In this document: positions 10,680 through 21,507 of the stretch, piece after piece
Layout: every line of letters begins with the position of its first letter
Numbering within the stretch: the first letter of the stretch is position 1
Assembly: GCA_025728475.1 (NCBI GenBank)
Contig: JAOBJN010000001.1
Coordinates: forward strand, 124,001 to 188,000
Source: Candidatus Lightella neohaematopini
GTDB lineage: Bacteria; Pseudomonadota; Gammaproteobacteria; Enterobacterales; Enterobacteriaceae
DNA length: 64,000 nt
Direction: 5' to 3'
The notes under the pieces: model-generated
The model's database searches: none
What the model saw: the letters and a program-made list of their open reading frames with translations, nothing else
Told to the model about the DNA's origin: nothing
Translations under genes and position numbers: made by a program

Positions 10680-10705
10680 GTGTGGCCAAAAATATACTTT
10701 TCAAG
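10680..10705 (-). promoter_or_regulatory. Sigma-32-like heat-shock promoter for dnaK-dnaJ
   Basis: On the minus strand CTTGAA (10705-10700) is followed after 14 bases by CCACAC (10685-10680), resembling the sigma-32 consensus CTTGAA, 13-15 bases, CCCCAT. The -35 match is exact and the -10 is weak, but the C-rich element stands out in a surrounding sequence that is nearly all A and T, and the location about 60 bases before the dnaK start is right. Confidence 0.55.
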
Positions 10706-10854
10706 TTTTTAAACCAAGTTGTTATTAAATATTTGTATATTTAATTAACTGCGCTTATTTTGTAAGTTATAATAAACTATTGTAATATACTACAGTTTTA
10801 TTTTCTAGTAATTGTTAAACACAACATAAATTATTATAATCCTCCATTCGTTAA

Positions 10855-11757
10855 TTAGATATTATTTAATAATATAGTTCCAGATAAATTAGGATTATTT
10901 ATATTCTTTATAATGCAGTCTATATTAAACTTTCTTGCTAGAAAAATAGAATTTAGATGCAATATCTTAAACTCTGGTTTAATTAAACTTAACAAATCAT
11001 TATAATAAATGTATTTAAATAATCTAGCTTCTGAAGTAAATTTAGGATCATTATCATATACACCATCAACATCTTTCCAAATTTCACATTTTTTTGCTTT
11101 TAAACAAATAGCAAGTATAACTGCAGAATAATCTGAACTGTTCCTTCCTAATAACACTAATTCGTAATACTTATTACCAGCTATAAAACCAGGCATTAAT
11201 ATTACATTTGTGTTTGGTATAGCCATATTATTAATATTTCTTATAGATGTATCAATATCTACTACTGACTCTAAGTAATCACCATGAGCTAAAATTTTCT
11301 TTGTAGGATCTATAATTGTAACATGAAAACCACAAACTTTAACTACTTCATCTATAATTAAAACTATTAATTTTTCACCCCAAGATATTATTTTAACAAT
11401 ATCACATTGCTTTAGTGAGTTAAGTTTTGTTAATTTAACTATCATATTACTTAAGTTGTTAAATTCATTATTTAATACTAAATGTAAAACGTAAAAATTA
11501 ACACCTATATTACTAGTTGATATTAATTTTATAATTTTAATGAACACTATTTTAACTACCGATAGATAGTGGTTAACTAAGAACTCATTATTTATAGAAT
11601 TAACCAATAATATTAGATAATCAGTTACTCTGTATGGAGCAGATAACACAACACCAGTTCTTTCAGCCTTAGCATTTTTAATAATAATATCTATTACATG
11701 TAGTATATTATTGTTGGTGTGAATTAATGATGAACCACCAAATTTTAATACTTTCAT
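10855..11757 (-). CDS. thrA: Aspartokinase, kinase domain only (truncated ThrA)
   Basis: Phosphorylates aspartate, the first step toward diaminopimelate, lysine, threonine and methionine. The 300 residues align with the first ~295 residues of E. coli ThrA: KFGGSS at the N-terminus, VIDPTKKILAHGDYLESVVDI, LLGRNSSDYSAV, CEIWKDVDGVYDNDP, and IIKNINNPNLSGTIL near the end. The two ACT regulatory domains and the whole homoserine dehydrogenase domain (about 520 residues) are missing, and only about 230 bases separate the stop from dnaK, so they are deleted. Some motif positions differ from ThrA: RGEKMS is WGEKLI, and FGAKVLHPRT is PEFKILHLNS, though Lys and His are kept. The start at 11757 is preferred over a GTG at 11769 because it gives MKVLKFGG. 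It would be expected to lack ACT-mediated feedback control. Partial decay cannot be excluded. Confidence 0.85.
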   Translation of the reverse strand: MKVLKFGGSSLIHTNNNILHVIDIIIKNAKAERTGVVLSAPYRVTDYLILLVNSINNEFLVNHYLSVVKIVFIKIIKLISTSNIGVNFYVLHLVLNNEFNNLSNMIVKLTKLNSLKQCDIVKIISWGEKLIVLIIDEVVKVCGFHVTIIDPTKKILAHGDYLESVVDIDTSIRNINNMAIPNTNVILMPGFIAGNKYYELVLLGRNSSDYSAVILAICLKAKKCEIWKDVDGVYDNDPKFTSEARLFKYIYYNDLLSLIKPEFKILHLNSIFLARKFNIDCIIKNINNPNLSGTILLNNI

Positions 11758-11961
11758 GTCATAATTCACTAAATTTATGTTGTTTGAAAAAGTAAAGTCA
11801 ACAAAAGTTTATTTATTTAAATCAATTATTATATTATCGTAAATCTATCTAACTGTTTAATATTTAGAAAGTAACTAAAAATAAAACAATAACTGAAATT
11901 ATTAGACTACTTAATAATATAGAAACTAAGAATTAAAATTAAGATAAACTAATAATTAAAT

Positions 11962-12034
11962 TGCCCAGACTTGGAATTGAACCAAGGACACAAGGATCTT
12001 CAGTCCTTTGCTCTACCAACTGAGCTATCTGGGC
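11962..12034 (-). tRNA. tRNA-Phe (anticodon GAA)
   Basis: A 73-base cloverleaf on the minus strand. The acceptor stem is GCCCAGA/TCTGGGC, the D arm begins AGCTCAGTTGGTAGAGC, the anticodon loop is CTGAAGA in an AAGGA/TCCTT stem, and the T arm carries GGTTCAATTCC. The anticodon GAA reads Phe codons. Stem bases differ from E. coli tRNA-Phe in compensating pairs. The CCA end is not encoded; the next genomic bases are AAT. E. coli pheU also lies in the chromosomal region near groE. Confidence 0.96.
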
Positions 12035-12238
12035 AAAATTGAATCTAAATAATTATGTAGCAGAAATATTGATTAATCAAGTTAAAATTTTACTAGCTAA
12101 AGATATTAAGTTACATTATTGTTGAAAACTCGTAAGTTAAAATGTATTAGTCATAAACTAATACTATACTACGTTTAAATAACTATCTTATTAAGATAAT
12201 TGTAAAATAGATTACAATTATTTTATTTGTTGGTAGTA

Positions 12239-12263
12239 CTTGAAGTTTTTTTAAATGCCCCAA
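12239..12263 (+). promoter_or_regulatory. Sigma-32-like heat-shock promoter for groESL
   Basis: CTTGAA (12239-12244), then 13 bases, then CCCCAA (12258-12263), a near-consensus sigma-32 promoter about 75 bases before the groES start. A block of four C is conspicuous in this AT-rich intergenic sequence. The remainder of the tRNA-Phe to groES gap (12036-12238) shows nothing else I recognise. Confidence 0.75.
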
Positions 12264-12337
12264 CTTTACTTTTGTAAATGTTTTTAATTTGAAGCATTAA
12301 CCAAAAATCGATAAAGACTTTCTTATGGGAGCTATCA

Positions 12338-12631
12338 ATGAATATTCGTCCATTGCATGATCGCGTTATCGTCAAGCGTAAAGAAGTTGAGGCTAAGTCT
12401 GCAGGTGGTATTGTATTGACTGGTTCTGCAGCTGGAAAATCTACACGAGGTGAAGTGCTAGCTGTTGGACGTGGCCGTATTTTAGAAAATGGCGAAATAA
12501 AAGCGTTAGATGTAAAAGTTGGTGATACTATAATTTTCAATGACGGTTATGGTGTTAAAGTAGAGAAAATTGATAATAATGAAATATTAATTATGTCAGA
12601 AAGTGATATCCTTGCTGTTGTTGAAAACTAA
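12338..12631 (+). CDS. groES: Co-chaperonin GroES (Cpn10)
   Basis: Forms the heptameric lid of the GroEL folding chamber. The 97 residues equal the E. coli length. [16 protein letters not shown], the mobile-loop region [20 protein letters not shown] and the C-terminal ESDILAVVE are all clear. A strong GGGAG ribosome binding site lies 6 bases upstream. It is 51 bases before groEL in the usual operon. An open frame on the opposite strand here is a shadow. Confidence 0.98.
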   Translation: MNIRPLHDRVIVKRKEVEAKSAGGIVLTGSAAGKSTRGEVLAVGRGRILENGEIKALDVKVGDTIIFNDGYGVKVEKIDNNEILIMSESDILAVVEN

Positions 12632-12661
12632 ATTTACTAAAATTATGTTATATGTATTTGA

Positions 12662-14341
<1,680 letters not shown>

Positions 14342-14378
14342 AATCTTCCATACTAAAATAATTTATTATTTAGTAAAT

Positions 14379-14409
14379 AAAACCCCCCTATTTAACAGGG
14401 GGTTTTTAT
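14379..14409 (+). terminator. Intrinsic terminator after groEL (likely bidirectional)
   Basis: CCCCC and GGGGG arms separated by a short AT loop, flanked by AAAA upstream and TTTTT downstream. It is the only GC-rich hairpin seen in the window and sits between the ends of groEL and the convergent epmB, so it probably serves both. Confidence 0.9.
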
Positions 14410-14418
14410 TTATATTTT

Positions 14419-15378
14419 TTAATCGTACATTAGTTTAGGTAATAAATATCCTGATACTTTATTAGATAAATCTTTCATAATTTTATTAGCTTGTGTTTTT
14501 GTTACTAAAAAATGAATATTACTATTAATTTTATCTAATAAATGAATATAATATGGTATAATTCCAGCTTGAATTAATTTTATACTTAAATTAGCTAGTG
14601 TATTAGCATTATTATTAATATTTCGTAGTAATACACTTTGATTTAATAGGATTACATTAGCTTTACTTAATTTATTCATACTATCAATCACACTAGAATT
14701 TATTTCATTAGCATGATTGGTATGTGTAACTAAAATTATTTTAAATCTAGAATTAATTAATATATTACATAAATCATCTGTAATTCTACTAGGGATAATT
14801 ATAGGTAATCTTGTATGAATTCTTAATATAAGAATATGACTAATTTTTTCTAACATTGATATAAGTACTTTTATATTCTTATCTCTCATCATTAATGGAT
14901 CACCACCTGATAAAATAATTTCATTTATTTCTTTATTTTGTAAAATATAATTTATTATATAATCCATATTATCTTTTATATTACTAATATCTTTTAAATA
15001 ATCACGACGAAAACAATAACGACAATGAATTGCACAACTATTATTTAATAAAATTAATACACGATTATTATATTTATGTATTAAATTAAATTTAACTAAA
15101 TTACTTTCTAATGAAATTTTTTTTGTTAACTTATTAAAATTACGTGATTCTTTAATATTTAATAAAACTTGCATTAATAGTGGATCATTAGGGTCATTTA
15201 ATTTCATTCTTTCTACGAAAATTTTTGGTACCCTAAAAGAAAAAGATACTTTGGTTTTTATATTATTAATCAGTTTAATATTATTATCTAATTTTAATAG
15301 AGTTAATAAGTCATGTGGATTATTAATAGTGTTAGATAATTGCTTTAACCAAAGTTCTTTACTATTAAAATGTTTCAT
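14419..15378 (-). CDS. epmB: EF-P (R)-beta-lysylation enzyme EpmB, lysine 2,3-aminomutase family
   Basis: Radical-SAM, PLP-dependent enzyme that isomerises L-lysine to (R)-beta-lysine, the modifying group for elongation factor P. The protein is 319 residues (E. coli 342). The radical-SAM cluster motif is CAIHCRYCFRRDY, followed by ILSGGDPLM and RIHTRLPIIIPSRI, all typical. It is divergent from efp (45 bases between starts), exactly as in E. coli, and its partners efp and epmA are next door. Confidence 0.93.
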   Translation of the reverse strand: MKHFNSKELWLKQLSNTINNPHDLLTLLKLDNNIKLINNIKTKVSFSFRVPKIFVERMKLNDPNDPLLMQVLLNIKESRNFNKLTKKISLESNLVKFNLIHKYNNRVLILLNNSCAIHCRYCFRRDYLKDISNIKDNMDYIINYILQNKEINEIILSGGDPLMMRDKNIKVLISMLEKISHILILRIHTRLPIIIPSRITDDLCNILINSRFKIILVTHTNHANEINSSVIDSMNKLSKANVILLNQSVLLRNINNNANTLANLSIKLIQAGIIPYYIHLLDKINSNIHFLVTKTQANKIMKDLSNKVSGYLLPKLMYD

Positions 15379-15423
15379 ATTACAATAATTAAAATTAATT
15401 TAAATATATAAAATTAATATAGA

Positions 15424-15987
15424 ATGATTACATGTAACGTTAATTCATTATATCCAGGAATAAAAATATTACAAGATAATGAACCATCTATTGTTATTAA
15501 TAATGAATTTATTAAACCTGGTAAAGGACAAGCATTTAATAGAATACGTATACATAAATTAATATCAAATAAATTTATAGAAAGAATATTTAAATCTGGA
15601 CATAACATAGAATTAGCTGATGTACAAGAAATTTGTTTAACTTTTTTATATAGAAAGGGAGATTTTTGGTATTTTATAGATAAAAATTTTGAACAATTTA
15701 TTGTTAATAAAAGTATTATAGGAAATAATATTAAATGGATTGTAGAACAAGTTAAATATGATATAATTATGTGGAATAAAAAAATAATTACAATTATTCC
15801 TCCAAAATTTATAAATTTAAAGATTATTAGCACAACTCCTTTTGTAAAGGGAGATAATATTAATACTAATACTAAATTAGTTAAATTAATTACTGGTGCA
15901 ATAATTAAAGTTCCTTACTTTTTAGAAGTTGGAAATATAATTAAAGTTAATACTAACTCAGGTAAATACGTTTCTAGAATTAAATAA
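15424..15987 (+). CDS. efp: Elongation factor P
   Basis: Relieves ribosome stalling at polyproline stretches. The protein is 187 residues (E. coli 188). The lysine that receives beta-lysine is K34, in EFIKPGKGQAF, and it is present together with both modification enzymes in this cluster. C-terminal GNIIKVNTNSGKYVSRIK matches the family. It is followed after 20 bases by epmA on the same strand. Confidence 0.96.
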   Translation: MITCNVNSLYPGIKILQDNEPSIVINNEFIKPGKGQAFNRIRIHKLISNKFIERIFKSGHNIELADVQEICLTFLYRKGDFWYFIDKNFEQFIVNKSIIGNNIKWIVEQVKYDIIMWNKKIITIIPPKFINLKIISTTPFVKGDNINTNTKLVKLITGAIIKVPYFLEVGNIIKVNTNSGKYVSRIK

Positions 15988-16007
15988 AAAATTAAATTTA
16001 ATAAAAA

Positions 16008-16964
16008 ATGAATAACATGTGGCAACCTAATATTTCAGTCAAAAATTTAATAAAAAGAGCTAAATTAATAAGAAAAATCAGAAAATTTTTTGAGTATCGT
16101 AATTATGTAGAAGTAGAAACTCCATTATTAAGTAATGGAACAATTACAAATGTAAATATAATTCCTTTTGAAACAAAATTAATTAATAATAATTATAAAA
16201 AATTATATTTAATTAGTAGTCCGGAATTTCATATGAAACGTTTATTATGTGTTGGTATGAATAAAATATTTCAATTATGTCATAGTTTTCGTAATGGTGA
16301 AATTGGTAAATATCATAATCCAGAATTTACTATATTAGAATGGTATAGAAAAAATTGTAATATGAATAGTATTATGTTAGAAACTGATACATTACTTAAA
16401 TTAATTTTAAAATATAAAAAGTCAGAATTTATTTCTTATCAGAATATATTTATTAAACACACAAATATAGATCCTTTAAATCTTGACAAAGAAAAAATAA
16501 ATAAATTTTTATTAAAAAATAAATTAACACATTTATTTGATAATAATTATAATAATGTTATACAATTAATATTTTCATTAGTTATAATACCTAAATTAGG
16601 CTTAAAAAATCCAGTTTTTGTATATCATTTTCCTACTTATCAAGCAGAATTAGCTTGTATTAATAATAAAAATGATGAAATTGCTGATAGATTTGAAGTT
16701 TATTTTAAGGGTATTGAATTATCAAATGGTTGTTACGAATTAATTAATGCAAAAGAACAATTAAAAAGATTTATGTATGAATTTAAGAAAGTCATTAGTA
16801 ATAAATTAAAACGTTATATAGATAAAAAATTAGTATTAGCTCTAAAATATGGTAATATTTCAAATTATTCTGGTGTAGCATTAGGAGTAGATAGACTAAT
16901 TATGTTAGCATTGAAAATAAATAGTTTAAAAGAAGTAATTTCTTTTGATATAAAGAATGCTTAA
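16008..16964 (+). CDS. epmA: EF-P lysine ligase EpmA (PoxA/GenX, LysRS paralogue)
   Basis: Ligates (R)-beta-lysine to K34 of EF-P. The protein is 318 residues (E. coli 325), only the catalytic domain of a class II lysyl-tRNA synthetase with no anticodon-binding domain. Motif 2 appears as CHSFRNGEIGKYHNPEFTILEW and motif 3 as SGVALGVDRLIML. It converges on psd with 7 bases between. The genes that separate efp and epmA in E. coli are deleted, leaving a compact modification module. Confidence 0.95.
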   Translation: MNNMWQPNISVKNLIKRAKLIRKIRKFFEYRNYVEVETPLLSNGTITNVNIIPFETKLINNNYKKLYLISSPEFHMKRLLCVGMNKIFQLCHSFRNGEIGKYHNPEFTILEWYRKNCNMNSIMLETDTLLKLILKYKKSEFISYQNIFIKHTNIDPLNLDKEKINKFLLKNKLTHLFDNNYNNVIQLIFSLVIIPKLGLKNPVFVYHFPTYQAELACINNKNDEIADRFEVYFKGIELSNGCYELINAKEQLKRFMYEFKKVISNKLKRYIDKKLVLALKYGNISNYSGVALGVDRLIMLALKINSLKEVISFDIKNA

Positions 16965-16971
16965 AATAATT

Positions 16972-17832
16972 TTAATTTAAATATTTATACCCCATTACGT
17001 TACCAACGTAACTAATATTATTAGATTTGATTTTTTTGCACAAAATAATACTGTTTTTTTTAAAAATAGTAATTACAGTGGATCCTAATTTAAATTTTCC
17101 CATTTCTTGACCTTTTAATAAATAAATATTATCTTCTTTAGTATAACACCAGTGTTTTATAATATGACTTCTTGGAGGAATAACTATACCGTGCCAAATA
17201 GTTTCAATACTACCAACTATAGTAGATCCTATTAATATTTGTATCATTAATCCAAATTTTGTATTGAATAGACATATTAAACGTTCATTTTTTGTAAATA
17301 AATTTAATTTATTATTTACATTAAATTTATTTAAAGACCATAATTTTCCTGGAACATATATCATTTCTTTGAGTATACCATCACAAGGCATATGTATTCT
17401 ATGATAATTAGCAGGAGATAAATATATATTAATAAATATACCATTAATAAATTTATTTGATAAATATTTATTTTTAGCTAACAACATAGTTAAATCATAA
17501 AAAATATTTTTTGCTTGTATTATAGTATATTGATTAATATTACCGTATTGCATGATATAACCATCAGCAGGTAATATTATAGTATATTCTTTACTATCAA
17601 AATTACGTGCATTATCTTTTAATGATCTAGTAAAAAAATCGTTAAATGTATAATATTTAGTTATATCTTTTTCTTTAATTTCATATATATTTATATTATA
17701 AATATATATAAATAGTTTAATAATTAAACGAGTAATATATCCTAATTTTAAATTTGCTATTTTACCAAATAGCTTTGTTAATAGATGTTTAGGTATTATA
17801 GATAATAATATTATTTTAAATTTATTAATCAT
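16972..17832 (-). CDS. psd: Phosphatidylserine decarboxylase proenzyme
   Basis: Makes phosphatidylethanolamine, the main phospholipid; it self-cleaves to form a pyruvoyl cofactor. The protein is 286 residues (E. coli 322, so shortened at the C-terminus). The cleavage motif LGST is in KLGSTVITIF, and the catalytic-site stretches LPADGYI and YLSPANYHRIHMP are visible. It is divergent from orn; rsgA, which lies between psd and orn in E. coli, is missing. Confidence 0.95.
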   Translation of the reverse strand: MINKFKIILLSIIPKHLLTKLFGKIANLKLGYITRLIIKLFIYIYNINIYEIKEKDITKYYTFNDFFTRSLKDNARNFDSKEYTIILPADGYIMQYGNINQYTIIQAKNIFYDLTMLLAKNKYLSNKFINGIFINIYLSPANYHRIHMPCDGILKEMIYVPGKLWSLNKFNVNNKLNLFTKNERLICLFNTKFGLMIQILIGSTIVGSIETIWHGIVIPPRSHIIKHWCYTKEDNIYLLKGQEMGKFKLGSTVITIFKKNSIILCKKIKSNNISYVGNVMGYKYLN

Positions 17833-17949
17833 AATTATATTATTTAATGTTCATAAAAATATAAATAGTAAACTATAAAACTATATTGTATAATATAAGA
17901 TAAGTTATTATAATAACATACAGTAATTTATATTTTAAAAGAGAAAATA

Positions 17950-18483
17950 GTGGATAATAATCTTATTTGGTTAGATTTGGAGATGACTGGATTAAATCCA
18001 GATAATCATCGTATCATAGAAATTGCTACTTTAGTTACTGATGTTGATTTAAATATTTTAGCAGAAGGTCCATCATTAGCATTATATCAACCAGAAGAAC
18101 AATTACTACAAATGGATAGTTGGAATATTCGTACTCACACAGCAACTGGTTTAATAAATAGAGTACGTAATAGTAAAATTAATGAAGTTATTGCTGAAGA
18201 ACAAACTATAGAATTTTTGACTAAGTGGGTACCTATAAATAAATCTCCAATATGTGGTAATAGTATTGCACAAGATAGAAGATTTTTATTTCGTTATATG
18301 CCAAAATTAGAATCTTATTTTAATTATAAATATCTAGATGTTAGCACAATAAAAGAATTAGTTCGTAGATGGAAACCACAAATATTAAGTGGTATAAAAA
18401 AACGTAATATGCATCAAGCATTAGCTGATATTCGTGAATCAGTTGCGGAGTTAAATTTTTATCGTAAGAATTTTTTTTCATAA
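17950..18483 (+). CDS. orn: Oligoribonuclease
   Basis: 3'-to-5' exonuclease that degrades 2-5 nt RNA fragments, the last step of mRNA turnover. The protein is 177 residues (E. coli 181). DEDD motifs: [11 protein letters not shown] at the N-terminus, [11 protein letters not shown] in the middle and [14 protein letters not shown] near the C-terminus. The start is GTG. It is followed by tRNA-Gly, as in E. coli (orn-glyVXY), where three glycine tRNA copies have been reduced to one here. Confidence 0.96.
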   Translation: MDNNLIWLDLEMTGLNPDNHRIIEIATLVTDVDLNILAEGPSLALYQPEEQLLQMDSWNIRTHTATGLINRVRNSKINEVIAEEQTIEFLTKWVPINKSPICGNSIAQDRRFLFRYMPKLESYFNYKYLDVSTIKELVRRWKPQILSGIKKRNMHQALADIRESVAELNFYRKNFFS

Positions 18484-18511
18484 ATTTAGTAATTGTACAA
18501 AATTAAATTTA

Positions 18512-18590
<79 letters not shown>

Positions 18591-18595
18591 TAAAA

Positions 18596-19666
18596 TTATC
18601 TATTTTTAAACTTTTGTTGTAATTGATTTACTTTATTTAAGTAACTACGTGATTCTAATGATGGATGTTTAGTATTAAGTACAAAATAAACATCTTCTGG
18701 GCTTAAGTTATTTATAATCTTTATTGCTTTATTTTTATTTTGAGAAAAAACTTTTAGTACACTTGCAGCACCACTATGATAAGCAGTTATTACTGCATAT
18801 TTTCGAGATAATGGGTTATTAATTTTATTTAAGTATTCATTTTGAAGTATAGCTAAATAGGCGGTTCCAATATCAATATTATTTTCTGGATTTAATAAAT
18901 AATTACGACTTGGCTGACCCCATTTTCCCTGTCTTTTAAATACATCACGTCCAGCACTTTGTCTTATAATTTGCATTAAACCTAACGCATTTGAATGACT
19001 AATAGCATAAGGATTAAAATTAGATTCTATTTGTATAATAGCTAAAATTAAATATTTATCTATACCATATTTTTCTGATGCTTTATTAATTAGATTAATA
19101 TACTTATAAGATTTTTCATAAATATTATTACAGTCTTTATCATATTGTATAGTTACTGACCAAATTTTATGTTTATTAGTTCGTTTTATTACTAATCTTG
19201 TTTGTAGTAAATAATCAGTAAGTCTAACAGCATGATAATATAATTCTATTGGTAGATTTAAATTATTAATAATATTATATTTAAATTTAAATGTTTGTAT
19301 ATTAAGAAAATTTTTACTAATTTTAATTAAATTTAAATAATTGTATATTAATATACTATTTATAGTAGCAGTGCGTAAATGTTGAATAGGATTATTATTG
19401 ATAATAGTTTCAATAGTAATTGAATGATTATTAAGATTAATATAACTATAAGTCTTGTAATTATTATTTTTTAAATGATTTTTAATACTAGTTATAATAA
19501 CTTTATTGTTACTACGTATATGATACTTTACATTACTTGTTAATTTAACTATTAAAATACTTAAATTATTTTTTTTATAATAGAAAAATGACTTATTTAA
19601 ATTATTTCTAGTTGAACAAGAAATTAATAAACATATAGTACTTAATAAGTATAATATTTTTTTCAT
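18596..19666 (-). CDS. mltC: Membrane-bound lytic murein transglycosylase C
   Basis: Outer-membrane lipoprotein that cleaves peptidoglycan glycan strands with formation of 1,6-anhydro ends. The protein is 356 residues (E. coli 359). A signal peptide ends in the lipobox LISC with C17 as the lipidated residue. The Slt catalytic region begins around residue 205: ILAIIQIESNFNPYA with the catalytic Glu, then ALGLMQI and ITAYHSGAASVLKVF. Its presence implies a functional peptidoglycan sacculus and an outer membrane. Confidence 0.94.
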   Translation of the reverse strand: MKKILYLLSTICLLISCSTRNNLNKSFFYYKKNNLSILIVKLTSNVKYHIRSNNKVIITSIKNHLKNNNYKTYSYINLNNHSITIETIINNNPIQHLRTATINSILIYNYLNLIKISKNFLNIQTFKFKYNIINNLNLPIELYYHAVRLTDYLLQTRLVIKRTNKHKIWSVTIQYDKDCNNIYEKSYKYINLINKASEKYGIDKYLILAIIQIESNFNPYAISHSNALGLMQIIRQSAGRDVFKRQGKWGQPSRNYLLNPENNIDIGTAYLAILQNEYLNKINNPLSRKYAVITAYHSGAASVLKVFSQNKNKAIKIINNLSPEDVYFVLNTKHPSLESRSYLNKVNQLQQKFKNR

Positions 19667-19900
19667 ATTAATTAACTACTTTTTAAAATACTATATGGTT
19701 AATTTAATAATTAAAATAAGTGTCTTTTTAAATATAATACAAAAACTAATAATAATATTTTATGCAAAAATAAATTATAAACTATATTTTATATAGTTAT
19801 ATATAACTTTTTTATTAACAAAGTATTTTACAAGTATTTAATTAGTAAAAATTTAGTAATTTTTACTATCAAATCTTTATTCAAATAAAACAACCAATAT

Positions 19901-20740
19901 TTAAAAAATTTTAATATTCTTTAAATCTTTTATACGATTTATAGATACATCTATTGCATTAGCAATTATAGATGATATATTTTCTTTTTTGAATACTGAT
20001 ATTGCTGATTCTGTAATACCTTTTTTAGAAGATATTAATTTACGTAATTTATTAAATGTATTATGATGATTTAATTTACTTAAATGAATAATTCCATTTA
20101 TGGTATTTATTATTATGTTATAGGCATTGCATTGATTTATTCCCATAGACTCAATTTTTTTTTGTATTTCTTCCATAAAAAATAAAAAATATGCAGGAGA
20201 ACTACCAACAATAACAGTAAAAGTATCAATATCATTTTCATTATCTAATTGATAAATAATCCCCATTTTACTAAATAAATTTTTAGTAAAATTTATACTA
20301 TTAGTATTTTTAGATATTGCGTACATTGCAATAATACCATAATTTACAGCAATTGCTATATTAGGCATAATTCTAATAATATTAATATTATTTTGTTTTA
20401 ATAAACTAATTAAAATATTAGTATTAATTCCTGCTAATAACGATATAATTATTTTCTTTGACAAATTAATCTTATTAAGATCTTGACAAACAGAAACAAT
20501 TGATTGTGGTTTAACTGCTAATATTAATACATCTGCTTGATCAGAATAATATATATTATTACTACTATTTTTTATACCAAATAACTTTGTTATATTGTTA
20601 CGATTTTTAATAGATGGCGCACATACAGTTATTAAATCTTTTTTATAATTACTATTAATTAAACCACTAATTACAGCATAACTTATATTACCTGCACCAA
20701 TAATATTTATTTTTTTTTCTTCTATATTATATTTATCCAC
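19901..20740 (-). CDS. proC: Pyrroline-5-carboxylate reductase
   Basis: Final step of proline synthesis, reducing pyrroline-5-carboxylate with NAD(P)H. The protein is 279 residues (E. coli 269). The Rossmann motif is INIIGAGNISYAVISGL, VLILAVKPQ follows, and the C-terminal catalytic signature is a variant of the family's SKGGTTxxA: SSKKGITESAIS. Its position downstream of ruvX resembles the yggS-proC cluster of other gammaproteobacteria rather than the E. coli location. Divergence is high, so substrate specificity is assumed from family. The 234 bases between it and mltC (19667-19900) hold nothing I recognise. Confidence 0.88.
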   Translation of the reverse strand: MDKYNIEEKKINIIGAGNISYAVISGLINSNYKKDLITVCAPSIKNRNNITKLFGIKNSSNNIYYSDQADVLILAVKPQSIVSVCQDLNKINLSKKIIISLLAGINTNILISLLKQNNINIIRIMPNIAIAVNYGIIAMYAISKNTNSINFTKNLFSKMGIIYQLDNENDIDTFTVIVGSSPAYFLFFMEEIQKKIESMGINQCNAYNIIINTINGIIHLSKLNHHNTFNKLRKLISSKKGITESAISVFKKENISSIIANAIDVSINRIKDLKNIKIF

Positions 20741-21063
20741 TTTAATTTACCTTACTAAAAATTGTATTTATAAGTTTAAATAGAAATAATAATTATTATC
20801 TATAATTATTATATTAAATAATAAATCTTTAAATAATTAAAAGAAAATTATTTTGTAAATATTAACTATTAAATTTAGTTTTATTAATTAAAGTAATACA
20901 TATAATTTAAAAATATTAATTACATTGAAATTAAATAAATACTTATAAATGTCAGATAAACATCATATTATATATTTAATTTACTAAAAAATTATACATT
21001 TTAATAAAATATTCTATTAATTTATTATATAACTATAAGAATATATTAATTAATATTTTAAAT
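20741..21063. other. AT-rich gap with no recognisable gene
   Basis: 323 bases between ruvX and proC, dense in stops in all frames. In E. coli yggR and yggS follow ruvX, so this may be an eroded gene, but I could not find matching residues on either strand and see no RNA gene. Confidence 0.5.
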
Positions 21064-21507
21064 TTAATAACATTTAAAAAATTTTTTTCTAAACCAACTT
21101 TCAAGTATTAAAGCTGCTGATAATTGATTGATAATATCAATTTTTATTTTATTTGTTTTTTTATAATATTTATTTTTTAATAATAAATATGCCTCTTTAG
21201 TTGTTAATCGTTCATCATGTAATTCTACTGATATATTAAATTTACTATTTAATGATTTAGCAAAATTACGAGCTTTAGTAGTTATATTCTGTTCGTTATT
21301 ATCCATATTAATAGGTAAACCTACAATTAATATATTAGGTGACCAAACATTTATCAATGCTGTTAATTTATCCCACACTGGAATACCATAATTAGTTTTT
21401 AATGTGATAATTGGCTGAGCAGTATAAGTAATAGATTGTCCAACCGCAATACCAATATTAGTAATTCCAAAATCAAAAGCCATTGCAATTATTACTTTAT
21501 TAACCAT
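21064..21507 (-). CDS. ruvX: Putative pre-16S rRNA nuclease / Holliday junction resolvase-like YqgF
   Basis: RNase H-fold nuclease implicated in 16S rRNA 5'-end maturation. The protein is 147 residues (E. coli 138). [17 protein letters not shown] carries the first acidic site, [10 protein letters not shown] the middle motif and [11 protein letters not shown] the next one, while ALILESWF near the end closes the fold. ATG at 21507 is preferred to an upstream TTG at 21513. It overlaps the end of yqgE by 8 bases, indicating translational coupling. Confidence 0.93.
   Translation of the reverse strand: MVNKVIIAMAFDFGITNIGIAVGQSITYTAQPIITLKTNYGIPVWDKLTALINVWSPNILIVGLPINMDNNEQNITTKARNFAKSLNSKFNISVELHDERLTTKEAYLLLKNKYYKKTNKIKIDIINQLSAALILESWFRKKFFKCY

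Noticed and set aside
15414..15833. 139-codon minus-strand frame opposite efp
   Set aside because: Shadow of efp; hydrophobic only because of reversed AT-rich codons.
20730..20745. TTATCCAC resembling a DnaA box
   Set aside because: It encodes the first residues of proC on the other strand, occurs singly, and no cluster of boxes is near.
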